Part shown: positions 13,901 through 28,900 of the stretch, one piece after another
Layout of the letters: each line of letters opens with the position of its first letter
Position numbering within the stretch: position 1 is the stretch's first letter
NCBI GenBank assembly: GCA_020086605.1
Contig: JACBWW010000050.1
Coordinates: 1,193,907-1,257,906, forward strand
Direction: 5' to 3'
Source: Lanius collurio
Taxonomy: Eukaryota > Chordata > Aves > Passeriformes > Laniidae
Length of the DNA: 64,000 nucleotides
Made by a program: the position numbers and the translations under genes
The notes under the pieces: model-generated
The model's database searches: none
What the model was told of the DNA's origin: nothing
Seen by the model: the letters and a program-made list of their open reading frames with translations, nothing else

Positions 13901-16900
13901 GTTATTTGGGGTATGTTACAGCTCACATGACGTGGTGTGAAGGCACTTCTGGGCCTCAGAAGTTGTGCAGATTGGGACCTTGGGAGCAGCTTTGTTTCAA
14001 AGAAGGAATAGAGCATGTCTGACTTGGTTTAGTAGGGAAGAGAACATGGGAGGATTTCTTTTACTTAATTATCACTTAGTACAGACAAGGGGGAGTCAGC
14101 TGACTAAGAACAAGTTAGTGTAATGTATATAAGATTCATTTTGACATCGGATATAAATGTCAAAATGACCTCAGTTGAAATCTTGATTATTGTTCTTGAT
14201 TATTTTTTTTTTTTTTTTTAAGACTTCGAGTCTTTAAAATGTAGCACATTTTCTGCATAAGAATGCCTATGCTCATCACTGCTTAAAAAGTGATACTCAA
14301 GGACTGTGAAAAGTTAATTGTAGTTAATTAGTTTGTATAAAGGGAATTTTAGGGCCAAGTTTCTAAGCTAATATAAAATATTTTGTCAATCTCAGCCTCA
14401 AAAAGAATAAAAGAAACTTTTATTGAATTAAATAATTGTAATTTTATTTTGGAAAACCCAGGCACTGTGGACTTTTATTATTTTTCTTTCCACAGAAAGG
14501 AGCGGTAATCCTTCCCAGCAATGTGAGATTCTCAACAGGGTCAGATGGAAGCCTGCATGTGGTGTCTCCAGGGGGAGAAGAGAGCGGGGAATACGTCTGC
14601 ACTGCCACCAACACTGCTGGCTATGCCACCAGGAAGGTGCAGCTGACTGTCTATGGTGGGTGTCACCTCATCTCAGCTGCAGTGTCCCTGTCATCCATCC
14701 AGTGCATTGGGAACTAGACACACCCAGAGCACATGGGATGGGAACTCCTATCTAGTCAGTGCTTTTGGATCCCCAAACCAGGCAGTTTTGTACATGACTG
14801 ATCCCAAAGGCCTGTCCTTCAGCCATTAAAATTCCCTTAAAGGCTCCTGATCCCTCTTACCTTGAGTTCATGGACTGTGACTGAGCATAATTTCAGCTTT
14901 GTGGAAGTGGAGAGGAAGCATCTGTACAGGAGTAGAATTTCCTGCTGAAGAAGAATGAAGATCCATTGACCCCACCAGTCCCAAGCCTTCCTGTCATCAG
15001 TCCAATGTTATTAAAATCTGGTGTAGGTGTGCTTTGCAAGGCTTTTATGGCTTGGAGTTACTGGGGCTGTAGTGTAACAGTTCAGGGAGTGGTTGCAAAC
15101 TACCTGTGCAGTACAGAGCTCAGCACATGCAGGAATTACAGCCATCTGTTCTGTCCATCTTTTTGAAGGGATAGTCCAGGTTTTCTGGTATTTGTGGTGT
15201 TCCACGTGGGCCTGTGTCTGAGCTACAGGCACTGTTTGTCAGCATGGCAGTGATTTATCTCTGTTGCAGACAGATCATTAAAATAGGACTGTAATGTTTT
15301 ATACCTGGTGAAAAAAGAGATGTTATCTGGTGTTACATTTGTACAAATATATATATTCATTCCAGCTTCTTAACGTGTTCCATGTTATAGTGAAACCTAG
15401 AGTGTCCAGACCTGGAGACCAGCAAGGAAATGCACATGATAAACCCATAGAGGTCTCAGTAATTGCAGGGGAAGATGTCACACTTCCATGTGAAGTGAGG
15501 AGCTTGCCACCCCCCATAATTACCTGGGCCAAAGAAATGCAGCTCATATCTCCATTCTCTCCAAGGTAACAATGTTTGATGAAAACAAGAGAAAAGTGAA
15601 ATTGTCTCTTAAGCTTTCAGGATTTTGGAAGGGTTTGTGATTTCTGATTGCTACAGGATCGCTCAGAAGGTGTTACTTTGTCCTTCCTGCCCTGTTTTAC
15701 CTGGCTCTTGAAACCCTTTTTCCCAAGACTGCTAAGCCTGTGCATGGTTGCACAGCTCCCATTCCAGCATGTGGTTATATCTAATCTCAGGAGGCTAGGA
15801 GGAAAGAGATCCTGGGTATTTGTATTGTGGTGGTGCCCAGAGACCCTCATCATCTGTGCATGATTATAATTGTTTAAAAACTATGCTTCTTTTCTTATGT
15901 ACTTCACATTTATGCTCAGGGGAGTACTGTCTGTGATTTACATGAAGCCTGGGCTGCCAGTAGGATACAGATGATGGCAATAAATGTTTGGATGTGCTGA
16001 CAAGGGCACGTTGCTTGCTGTGTTTTGGATGCAAAAACTCACCAGAGACTCTTGAACATATGAAAGCAGAGTTAAGTACTTGTAAAATGTTGAGCTGACA
16101 GCCTTAGAGAACGAAGAGGTGGGGACTATGTTGGACAGGGAGTTCTCCCTTTTAATTTAATGTGGCACAGAACAAGAGGGGAGATGAGCCCGTGGCTATT
16201 CCCTGGATGCTCCCTATTGGAGTGCCAGGTACGGTCACAGGTTGTGCTGCTGCTTTCTGTTCCTCGGGGTCCCTCAGAAGGGCTAGGCTCCAGCTATGCC
16301 CATAAAACAGGGAATGGCAAGGCTGGCCCCAGGGACACTGTGCTTGCTGGTGTCTCCCAGTGATCCCCTGGACAGAATCAGCCGGTGTCTGAGCTGATTT
16401 AAGGAATTGTACTCGAGATTGTCTTTCCCCTGTGGCCAAACCTGCACCTTGGAGCCGTTCCAGGGAGCTTATGACAGCCTCAGCAGCTCTTTGGCCACCA
16501 TGTCTGCTGAAGGAGCCTTGTGTGCAGGGAGTTGGCTTGTTCTCAGTAATCCATGTGGAATTTACTGCTGTGTCCTGTGAGCATGTTGCATGCACTAACA
16601 AATCTACATTCTTGGTCTCTTACTTGTCCTCGTTTTACCTCAGGAGACACTGATAAATTAGGGTACTTGTTCATGGTTGTTGTGGTGAGATCCAAGTTGT
16701 CCAGAGGAACAGAAGTCCAGCTCAACCCATTCCATAAAATTGTTTACAGATGTCAGCAAAAGTTACAGATTGGTCCAAACAGAATTGTTTGAGACCACCC
16801 AAAGATCTTCTTAGAAATGTGAACAGTAAACAAAGGGAGAAGGAATCGGATATGAAGGAACTTTTATCAGAAAGCAAATGTAATTACTGGACAGAATTGA

Positions 16901-19900
16901 GGAGGAGAAGTTGCCTCAGAAATTTGTCTTTTGGGCTTATAAAAAAACTACCAAGAAGTTTGGAAAGATACAGGCAGCAGAGGAGGAATTGTAGTATCAG
17001 ACAGATTTTGCACTGGAGAAAATACATTTCACTTTGCTTCCATTCATATCTCCAGCCACTGCAATCCTCAGATTCACCATTTAGGTCCTTATGATAATGT
17101 TGTCCTGATTAGTGCCAGAGAAAGGAAGACAGATGATCCTACCAATTCCCCCCAATTCTGGATGTTACCTTGAGTGCCAGGCTTGAATTTCTTCTTGTCA
17201 GTCCTTAGCTGTCATTTTTTTCTTCCCTCCTCACTTAGTTTCTTGTCTCTATTACCTTTGACTCCTACAAAAGATTTTGGCTTAGCTGGCCAATGTAGCT
17301 TCTGGTGTTACAGATCTGTGACAGAGCTGTGGGAGAACTTAATGCTGTGTAGTTAATTATTTACTGGGGAATAATGACAATTCCTATAAACAGCAGAACT
17401 GGCAGTTATGAATCAAAATCCTGTCTTCCATCTTCAATCAATGTAACATCATTTTTTTGGCAGGATGAAGCAGTACTAAAAGTTTTAACTTTTTGACCCT
17501 ACTGATCTGAATTGAGCAAAAGTTTTTAACTGGAGGGTGAAGAGCTCCATTTCTCTGCCTCCATCACATTTTAATAAATCCTATAAATAGCTAGAACCAA
17601 ATTCTGTAATTTGGAACTTAAATTTCAGAAATTTGCTGTGTATTCTGAATAGAGAGGGTCCATAAAGAGTTAGAAAGAAAAGAGTAAATACAAGTCATAA
17701 TTGAGTAATATGGTCAGAGTGGTGTTATTTTAGCTCATAGCAATCATTAGCAGTGTGTAAGGAGAGGTCATTCATCTTTCCATACATGTTTATATGGTTT
17801 ATCTGCTTCTTTTTCCAGACACACTTTCCTCCCCTCAGGGTCAATGAAGATCAGTGAGACCCAAGTCTCAGACACTGGAATGTATATCTGTGTTGCCACA
17901 AACATTGCTGGGAACGTGACTCAGTCAGTGAAGCTCAGTGTACATGGTGAGTTGGAGCTCCAGGGTTCATCATCTGCAAGTTTCCACATGGAACTGAGCA
18001 TCTTGAAGAGGTTTTCAAATGTTTTTCCTAATTGACATTAAATCATCTCAACTCTGGTTCTTTCAGGTCATATTCTCTTCTTATGCGAGTTATTGATTTT
18101 GTGGAAGGGAAATACTGTAAAAACACACACTAATACATAGATATGTGGAAAGGTGCCTAGTGGCTCCAGCCAGGACCTGTGTCCCCCTCCCACTCCTTAC
18201 CTTTATCCCATGTCACTCCCTTGTCTGTCTCCTGCTCTCCCCATACTGGGGCCCAACCACTGTCTCTTAACCACTCATACAATATCACAGCTGGAAAAAT
18301 GTCACTTGTTACTGTTTCAGGCATTTTTTTAAAGTCTTTTTATTGCCAATGATCCTTAGAAAAAAATTATTGTGGCAAAAGACTTAGGGTGGATTTATAT
18401 TATTCTTTAGGACCAGCAAATCACTTCCAGTCATATTTTATCTTCCTGTCTGAACTTGTGTTTGGAAGTGTACAAAGATCAGGGATTAGGGAAAGGAAAT
18501 TAAAATGCCAAAAGGAAAATGTGATTAACTTTATCATAAAAGCATTTGAATTGTTTTGTGTTATGAGGAGCCAGTACCCACAGCTCTTCCAGTGTGCTCA
18601 GAATATGACAGTGCTCATTGGAGTTGTGCAGTAGAGTTTGAAATGTGGCGTGTTCAAATAAATTCAGCACCAAGGTATTTCCCATCCTATTCTGTGCAGG
18701 GAACATGCAGGGCTGCTTTTGTAGTCACCTGAGGGTGTTTGGTTTCAGTGAATAAGGAACATTTTCTAAAATTATAAAAATAGAAAAGAATTTTGTAGGA
18801 TCATAAAAAGCTTTGAGTGGAAAAAGACATTTAAAAGTCACCCAGTGCCATCCCCTGCCATGGGCAGGGACACCTTCCACTATCCCAGGGTGCCACAAAA
18901 GCCCTGTCCAACCTGGCCTTGGACACTTCCAGGGATGGGGCAGCCACAGCTTCTCTGGGTAACTTGTGTCAGGGTGTCCCCACCCTCACCATAAAAAATT
19001 TCTTCCTTGTACCTGGTCTGAATCTCCCCTCTTAGTTTATAATAGTTCCCCCTTGTCCTGTCCCTCCAGGCCCTTGTCCCAAGTCCCTCTCCAGCTCTCC
19101 TGGAGCCCCTTTGGCATTGGAAGGTGCTCTGTGGTCTCCCTGGAACCTTCTTTTCGCCAGGCTGAACACTGCCAGCTCTCCCAGCCTTAAGAATGGTCTT
19201 GTACATTGTTTCTTCCACGTTTCTGTGCACTAAACTTGTCTTCTTCAGTTCCTCCAAGGATCCAGCGTGGGCCTCGAGTTCTGAAAGTGCAGGCTGGGCA
19301 GCGAGTGGAGCTTCCCTGCAGTGCCCAAGGCGTCCCTGCCCCGTCGGTCTCTTGGTTCCGAGGCAGAAGCGCGGTGCCCACAGACGGGGGGCAGTTCCTG
19401 CAGAGCCCGGACGGAGCTCTGGGCATCAGCAGTGTCCAGCTCCCTGATGCTGGCCTCTACACCTGTGTGGCCACCAATGATGCGGGCAGTGACACGGTGG
19501 AGGTCACAGTGCAAGTGCAAGGTACTTGCTTGGGGCCACACTTCTGCCCTGGCCCAGGCTGGCAGGGAGTGCCTGCCAGTGCCGTGGGGTGGGGGCTTTG
19601 CAGGGCAGGGCTCTCTGTTACGTGATGCAAAAGCCACATCTGGTTTAGATGTTATGTTCTGATGGTAATTGAGGGGAATTAGAATGAGCAAATAGTCTTT
19701 GGAGAGGTTGCAGAAATAAAAAAGCACACGCTCTTGCACACTCTCTATATGTATATTTAAATTAAAAAATGATGTTGAAATGGTGAAAGGGTAAGTGGTC
19801 AGTGTGCCAGTTTAAATATGTAGTGTAACTCCTCACCTGAGGGGCTGACAGATGTCAATGGAGCATGACTGACTTAAGCTAAGCAGGAACTGTTTCTTCT

Positions 19901-22900
19901 TTGCAAAAGTCTAAAGGCAACATTCTGATCCCTGTGGATTAGAGGTGCTGAGAAACACTTCTTACAGACAACAAAGAACTCTCAGTAACTTTATGTAATT
20001 GTAAAGAATATTCTTTGTATAGTCTCAGTCTGCACAAAAGTTTAAAATGAGACTCGAGAACAAAGGATGGCAGTAGCACTAAAATATGTTGTGTGGGGAA
20101 AAAACAGTTAAAATAATATTTTCTGATTATGCAGAAACATTGCCTTCAAAATAAATATAGCAAGATATAAAGAGAACTATTTTCTGTCAAGTTTGAAAGC
20201 CTCTTTGTACTGCTTATTTCCTAAATATTCCCACTGAAATGGAGACCCCTTGTATAGTTGTATACATAGTTGTATAGTTGTATACATTGACCCATTCCAG
20301 TCAATGTAAAGAAGGTTATCAGAATGTGACCTTGTGTAAATGAGAGACTTAGTGTTATGTGTTGTCAAACTGTATTTTTTACATTTGGAGCAGAGATCAA
20401 GCAGTTTTTTGGGTCTTAATTTTCTTTCAGAGTCTCCCACTATCGAGGACCTGGAGCCTCCATTCAACAGCCCCTTCCAAGAAAGAGTGGCCAACCAGCG
20501 CATCGCTTTCCCGTGCCCTGCAAAAGGTGAGTGTCCTGGTTACCCCTTGTAGTGACAAAAGGATCTTTTTCTGCTGACCTTTGCAAATTACAGAGCTGCT
20601 GTAAAACTGTCCAGTCTACACTGTATTTTCCACGTATGCTTTATATGGAAAAATTCAAACTAACAGCGATTTAAATAACCACTGTGTGTGGAAGTCCTGT
20701 GGAAAGTCATTGCTAGCCAACAGGGATTTTACAGTGTTTAGGATGAAGGTTTTTAATGTTAAAATCATCCTGTAACAGCTGGTGCTTCCTCTTGGAAGCT
20801 CCTGGCTTCCTCATGTGTTGTCCTTCCAGCAAGCAGCAGGAGTTGTTTGAATCAGTCTTGTTCTGAGCGAAGCGTTTGTGGCTGTTTCCCCTTTTCCTTG
20901 CAGGTATTCCCAAGCCTGCCATCAAGTGGCTGCGGAACGGGCGGGAGCTGACCGGGGCCGAGCCGGGGCTCTCGGTGCTGGGGGATGGGACGCTGCTGGT
21001 CATAGCTGCCCTCACGCCCTTGGACAGCGGGGACTATGTCTGCGTGGCTGCCAACGAGGCTGGGAGCACACAGAGGAGATACAGCCTGAAAGTCCATGGT
21101 AAATAATACAGTACAGCCCTTGGGGAGCTGGCTTGGAAAAGTGTCTTCTGTTTTCTTGTTGGAAAACAAATGGCCCAAATCTGCCCTCGTGCTGTTAAAT
21201 TATAAAATCTCATCTGAGAACTTCCTATTTTTGTGACACTCTCTACAGTTTTTCTTTTCCCCTGTTTTTTCTGTTCTCCATGACTTTATCCACAAATCAT
21301 CTTTGTTTTGCTCAAGGATCCAGGTACATCTTATTGGTAGAAACTCCAGTTACACTTGAAAATTTTAATGCAAATAACAAATGAAACTTTGTGCTGTAGA
21401 AGTTGCAGATGGAGGGCTAGCTCTGCCCTTCAAATAAGAGAAGAGTTACCAGAATAAACACAGACTAGGAGATTTCTAGTTGCTAATATTCTTCTCCTTT
21501 CAGAATCCTAGTTAGAAAATAGCAACCCTGCAAACTACTTTTATTCCAGCCTTGTTCACTTCCCATGATAGTTAGCTCTAATACCTGAGCAGGATTGTTT
21601 TGAGAAGAGCAGGAATCCCATCTCGTGCCAGCAGGGCTCATCAGTGGGGTTGGAACTTTCTAATCCAGCACTAATGGCCATTCTCTTTGCATTCATACTG
21701 GGACATATGATAGATGGGGTTCTTAGGTGTGACTGGACCAGTGAAGAGGAAGGATGAATCTGGAATAGGCTTCCTTCATATGCTAAGCAAATAACACGAG
21801 ATTTCAAGTTTAAATTTCAGATTAATTTAAAGATTATTCTCTTAAAATGTTGATGGTACTTGTATTTGAGTGAATTTCCCTGGGAGTCTGTTATTGGGCA
21901 AGAGAAGACTGTTTTTTGGCAAAGAGAAGAAAGGATGCAGGGAGATATGTCCAGAGCCAAAAGACAAATGGAAATGTTGGGAAGGGAGTGAGAAGGGTTT
22001 GAGAAATTTTGATTTGTAGTGGTCCTTGACTGGGATGGAAAGAAGGAAGGGGGAAATCACTGTAATGGAAGACTTAAATCCTGATGTTGAGCTTTCTTGC
22101 AGTTCCTCCTGAAATTAGAGATCAAGATAGGGTGACAAATACATCTGTGGTTGTTCATCACCCTGTAAGTCTCTTCTGTGAAGTAACTGGTAACCCCTTC
22201 CCAGTCATCTCCTGGTATAAGGATGATATCCAGGTATGTGGGATTAATCTAACTGGGGACTTTTGAGGGCTTGGCATGAGAACTCATTCAAAATAAATGC
22301 ATGTACATGCCTTTATGTACATTGAAGTGCTTTAAGAACACCCCCACAGGAAGGCAGCTAAATGTGTCTCATCCATTAATTCTGTAAGTCAAATGTAAAC
22401 TCTTTATTTTCAGTATTCCCTTCGGAATTGGCTTTAGCAATCTCCTAGTATTGTAGGTGCCAGTCCATGCAGAGGGGGCCAATATTGCCATTCTTTTCAT
22501 TCTATAGATGGCAAAATAAGAACTTCTGGAGGTGAATTGGCTTCCTCAGCATTATCCTTGAATCTTCTGTTTTCCACTTGTAGCTAATTAAGTCACATTT
22601 TAAGATGAGAAGAGGTCCCTTTATGCCCTCCTGGGACTGCCCATTGCTGCTGGATGGAGTTTCCCCACTCCCTGCCCTAGGCTGAGCTACAAACCATATT
22701 GAATAGATTGCAGCAGGGCAGGAGATTAGTGCTGAAACTGAAAGGGGAAACAGATTATCCTGCCACTAAAACTACCATTTTCTTATAAAAATCCAGCTGT
22801 GATACTTGGCTGCTGTAGCTTGGATCACATAAGGCTAATGTCTCGGGTTCCTCTAAGGTTGTGGAAAGCAGTGCTCTCCAGATTTTGCACAATGGGAAGA

Positions 22901-25900
22901 TACTGAAGCTCCTGAAAGCTACTACTGAGGACGCTGGACAATATTCATGCAAAGCCATAAACGTAGCAGGAAGTTCTGAGAAGCTGTTTAACCTCCATAT
23001 ACTTGGTTAGTTCTGTGGCTTTGGGGTTGATTTTTGTTTGGTTTGGGTTTTAGTTGGTGATTGGAAAAACAGTTGGTATTTAAGAAGCCAGTAAATCTGA
23101 ACTCATTATAAATAGATTCTTCCCCTCACTGACCATGTAGTATTGGCTGTTGAAGTACTGTGTGCTTAAACTTTGCTATTCTTGTAGCAACACAGACCAA
23201 ATGCTGCTTTCAATTTCTGGGCTGTGGTGCTTTATTTTGTATTTGAGGTGTGCAGTGTGACATGGGAGTGTTCCCAGGTAGAGTTCACCAGTGCAGGTGT
23301 GGAGGTGCTTGTCACGATAGACAGCCTGTTGTGATCTGTGGAATTCCCTCTGCAGTGAACACTAAAAAGTGTTTCAAGGGAACAGTAAGATCCACTGCTG
23401 CATTCCCTTCAGTCACAGGGCACAGCTTCCCTGGCTAAATACCAGTCCTTCCTTAATGTTTGTCTTTTTAAAGTTCCACCGAGCATAACAGGTGCTGATA
23501 CCCCTGGTGAAGTGGCAGTCATCCTCAACCAGGAAATCCATCTGGAATGCAGAGCCAAAGGCTTCCCTGCTCCTGACATTCACTGGTTCAAGGATGGCAA
23601 GTGAGTATATTGCAGCTTTTGTGTTTTGTGTCAGGCTCATCCTCCCCTAGAACAGAAAGGGAGGAGGTGCAGTGTTTGAGTACTTAGTGTTAACTCAGTG
23701 TCATCAGCATTTGGGGTGGTTTGAGGTGGTAAATTCTTTAATCAAAACTTAATATCCCACTTTTCTTTCTGAACTCGCCCATTATTGGCACTTGCAGAGC
23801 AGATTTTGGGTTTCTGGTGCGAGGTGATGGTGAAGCAAGATAAGCAGAACCATTTGTTTGAGTTTATTCTGTGAGTTAGTCTACCTGGATTATTTTAAAC
23901 ACATCATTAGTTAAAATGCAGTTGTTTAGCTGAGATGATTTTTTCACTGGTAGACAGAACTCATATCAGACATTTTACTGGCTAGTGCCTTGTGCAGTTC
24001 TGCATATATACATTGAAAGTTTGAAATATATATAGGTGTATACAAAGGTTTCTATGCATACATACAGTAAAGGTTCGAAAACATTTATAGCCTGCATGTT
24101 TCCATTCCTCATCTCATCTTCCAGGAAAGCACACCAGGAGAAGAATTCTTGATGGCTGAAATATTAGCTGAAAACCCAGCTGGACTGGATGTTTTTGGTG
24201 TTTTAACAATGTAGTTCAGTGTAGGCGCAGGTCAGGACTCACAGGTATTCTACTGTGACAGTTCCTTACTCTTTGCTATGGATATGTTGTTCTGTGTAAT
24301 AGCTGACATTTTGTTATCAGCAAAGGTCTGGCGTGACTAAATAAATTAGGAAGAGGAGCTGAGGTCAGATGTGCAACTCTGGCTCTGGTGCTGGTATGCT
24401 GTAGGTCTGAGAAAAGTACTTTTTGTGGTTTGATTTCTTTTAGAAGCTAGAAGTAGAGTTAATCATAATAGCTTGTCACTTCATGGTGCTTCTTGTGATT
24501 AATGCCATTAATTTAGTGCTAAATGGCACTCTTGAATGGTACAATTGCTGCCACCAAGGGGCCTCTTCTTCTTCCTGCCAGTTTAAATTACTGCTGAAAG
24601 GGTGGGGGCAGAGTTTAGTGAAGCACAATGGTCTCTGTTTCAGGCCCTTGTTTTTGGGTGATCCCAATGTTGAGCTCCTGGAGAGGGACCAAGTTCTCCA
24701 CATCAAGAGTGCTCGCAGGGTTGACAAGGGTCGCTACCAGTGCAGCGCCACCAACACTGCTGGCAAACAAGTGAAGGAGGTCAGGCTCATTGTCCACGGT
24801 AGGTTTATGGAATGCCTGATCCCAGAAGATCCTCTTGTTTTATTCATAAGGTTTCTTTTTGAATGGAGATACTCAGGCAGATACAAATTACATCTCTGAT
24901 CCTACAGAATTGGTGTGCAAACTTAATTTAATAATCATGTGCTCACAAAACTACCTTTTAGAGTGTATGTATGTCGTTAAGTATGGATGTACTCTTTGCA
25001 GGCTTGGAAAAACACCTTGAAATGTTGTTTGTATGCTTTTTTTTTCCTAATTAGTGAAAGCAAAAAATCTTGAAGGACTTTCTCAAATTCTGCTATTAGT
25101 TTCAACTGAATTATTTTATTATCACATTGCTTTATTGCTTTGATCTGTCTTAGGGAGGAGAAAATTAGTAAGACCTTGATTTTAACATGCATTTGGTTGT
25201 ATTTTACTTAACCTGGTCCTAGGATACACCCTGTGCCTTATGGGACTCAGAAATTCTTGTGCCTGGGTAGGGATTTGAGTCTCTGAGCTCTCAAGTCCTC
25301 ACTTGCTGTAGATTTGTTCCTGAATGTTGTGTGTGATTCTGTGAACTTAATGTGCATTATTTCTCTCATCTGGGATATTTCTGAAGCATAGAGCACCCAT
25401 AGGCACAGGAATGGGGCTGTACACCAGTTGTGGTGAAACCTTTTTCTGTCATGAACAAAGAATGCTGGGAAGACTTGCAGGGGATTGTGGCTGTTCTGAG
25501 ATTAGAGGAATAAAATGGTTCCCCTCCTCCCCCACCAGATAAAATCCTCACAGATGAATAGATTTATTTCAGGTTCTTCAGGAAAGATGAATTTGTGACA
25601 GCAGAAGGGAACTTCTCTTTACTTTTATATTTCTCATTAGTCCTGTCTGGACAGACAGAAGCCCACAGAGTGAGTGAGGAACCTCAGTTCTAATTCTTGC
25701 TAGTTCTTACTGTGTTTCAGCTGTTTAGCCCTGCTTTTGGCTTTGATATTTTTCCAAAACACCATATTAAAACCATTCCTCATCTCTGACAGAGAAGTGC
25801 TTTCGCCTTTGAACTGGGTGTGTTTTGGCAGATTCAGTGGATTTGGGGTTTTTGATACAAAAAAAAAGTTTAATTAGTAAACATTTCATTGTGGTTTGAT

Positions 25901-28900
25901 AATTGCAGGATCTGTCTCAGGTGGGGATTCATCCATTCACAGATACTTTGCTTTACATTGCTGCAGTGGTGTTTCCAATGACCACTATGGAAGTCAGAGG
26001 AATCTGTGAATGTACTGAGCAGGTTTGGCAGCAGAGGAGTCAATGTGTCTGCCAGATGTGTCTGGTACTTTCAGCAGCCATAAATTTAGTCGTTGCCAAT
26101 TGCACTGTGTTTTTATTGCTTCTATAGAGATTTACGGACTCTTTATATTGGCTGATTTATGCAAGAACTTGCTTGCTAGAAAAATCCGAGTCTTGCTGCC
26201 TAGAGAGCAAGGGAAATGACTGTGGGCCAAAAAGCTTCAAAAATAGGAGCATAAAGCAAGACTGTTAAGCTCATACTTAGTCTCAAAGTGACTTCATCCT
26301 CAGAAGTTTGGAGCACAGAGCAGTTCCCACTGCTGTTGTGGAGGCTCTTGGGTGTGTTTGGTATTTTCAATAGCAGGGTGCTTGCTGGGAGGATGCACCT
26401 CCCTAGGTACCCAGGGATTGCTCTTTTTTTGGATACAGGGAAGAGGGCTGCCCAAATGCATTGCAGGAGGCACAGAGGCCCAGCTATCCAACCTGGAACA
26501 CGTTGGAGCCTGGTGGCCTTTTTGTTGTGTTCTCTTCATGCTGTCAATGCTGTACAGGTGATAGATCAGCACTGCTGGGCAAAGAACTAAACAAAACACA
26601 GCAGAAAGGGTTGGAAGGCTGATGAAGATATTTTATTCTTACAGCATTCTAATGTTTTTTTTTAAATCCACACATATTTGTATCCTAAGGCTTTAATGTT
26701 GTTGTTTTGTCTTTTGAACTAGTCCCCCCTAGTATTAAGGGAGGAAACATTACCACAGAGGTATCGGTGCTCCTCAACAACCTGATAAATCTGGAATGTG
26801 AAACCAAGGGAATCCCTGTGCCCACCATCACCTGGTACAAGGATGGGCAGCGTGTGATTTCCAGCCCCCAGGCTCTGTATGTGGACAGAGGGCAGTTCCT
26901 GCAGATCCCTCGGGCGCAGGTGTCGGACTCTGCGCAGTACTCGTGTCGTGTGAGCAGCGCTGCGGGGGCTGCGGAGAAGCTGTTCCACGTGGATGTCTAC
27001 GGTGAGGGACAGCTCCTGGACTGCCTGGTTGCTCCTGCAGAACAGCTGTGCGAGAGATTTGTCAGCCTCTGCAGCCTGGCGGTGGCTGTGATTAAACTCT
27101 GGCCTCTGTTGGCAGGGCTGTGTAGAGGGAGATTTAGACCCTCTGCTTTATGGGACTCTCCAACACCTCATGACTTCCTGGAATCATAGAATGGTGTGGG
27201 TTGAAAGGGATCTTAAAGCCCATCCAGTGCCGCTCCCTGCCATGGGCAGGGACACCTTCCACCATCCCAGATTTGCTTTAAGCCCCATCCAGCCTGGCCT
27301 TGGACACTGCCAGGGATCCAGGGGCAGCCACAGCTTCTCTGGGTACCCTGTACCAGGGCCTCCCCACCCTTACAGGAAACAATTCCTTCCCAGAATCCCA
27401 TGTAACTCTGTCCTCCCTTCACCAGCCTTGGTACCATGCTTTCTTCTACTCAGCTATTTCTTTTCCAAGTATATCCATTCTCTATCTCACATCTGCATGC
27501 TAAACAATACTTGCTTGAAAGACCCACTCTGAGTGGGGTCTTTAGTGTACTCTTGTCTAGTTCTTCCCTCTCAAAGTCCTGCATATCCTCTGTTTTGTAC
27601 AACTGGTCATTTTTGAACTACATCATTTGACTTCTCTGCCTTGCCTTGCCCCAGCAGCAAATTCTCACATGAAATTGTGCGTGACATAATGGCAGATGAA
27701 GCCAGAGTGGGTGGAATGAACCCATTTTCTCTTAATATGTTTTCTGGCTGCAGAATTAATGGCTTGCAATATATTTTTCCTTCCTGCAGTTCCTCCAGTA
27801 ATTGAGGGTGATGCTGACACAGCCCAGAGCAAGCAGGTGGTTGCTGGGAATTCCCTGACGTTGGAGTGTAAGGCTGCTGGCAACCCTCCCCCTCTCCTGA
27901 CCTGGTTAAAAGACAGGGTTCCTGTGAAAGCAAGTGACAAGCTCCGTGTCCTGAATGGGGGGAAGCAGCTGGAGATCCTGAACACCGTCGAGGCAGACCG
28001 GGGCCAGTACTGGTGTGTGGCCACAAGCATAGCTGGAGAACAAGAAATCAAGTATGACGTTGAAATCTTAGGTGTGTGAGCTGCAGACATATCAGATTCC
28101 CTTAAACCTAAGATGGAAAAGTTCCATAAAGCCTGTGGTTTTATTTCTGTTGGGTCAGTCTATTAAGATCACTTAGTCACGCTCTGTATCTAGCTGAACC
28201 TGGGCACTGCACAACTTTTCTGTCCAGGGCTACAGGACAGTTGAAGACTTGAACTTCCAGGTTAGTTCTTGAATGGTTTTTTGTGTGTGGTAGGTAAATA
28301 CTATTCTTAGTAACCTCTAAAATTCTTCTTTCTTGTCTTCAGAGAAGAAAATCACAGAAATCCATTAAAAATATCATTGAGTAGCTGCCTCTGGGAGAGG
28401 ACACCTTCCTCTGAATTTGAGTTTTGTTGTGCATGTTTTGAGCCTTATACTGAAAAAAACCCTTTTTCTTCTGTATCTCTTGAATCTGTTACCACGGTCT
28501 GTATCTCAACAGTCCTTCTGAATGTCTTGAGGTAAATGAATGTACAAAAATGTGAATCACCTTCTCCTCACATGGAAGAGAACTGTGAAGAACTGATTTT
28601 TAGGTTTTGCTCACTTGAACATAATACTGAATGCAGATAGAGAGCATCCCTTCTGCAGGTAGATGTCACTGGTCTTGACAGTGGAGGAGCTGTGTGGCAG
28701 TGCTTCCTCCCCAAAGAGAATGAGGGTGAAGGGAACCTGGAAGAGTATCCTCTGCACCTTTATTTTCTCCTTCTGCAGACAGAGGGTGCTGAAAGGCACC
28801 CCCTTCCCACCCATTCACAAGGTTCTTCTGACAGAATCTGGAAAATGCAACCAAACAAACAGTAAAAATGCGAGAACAGTGGTTTGAAGCCACAAAATGT

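Noticed and set aside
16750..17094. 114-codon basic ORF in the domain-6 intron
   Set aside because: No known motif, and exons 6a and 6b join in frame across it. Probably a chance ORF.
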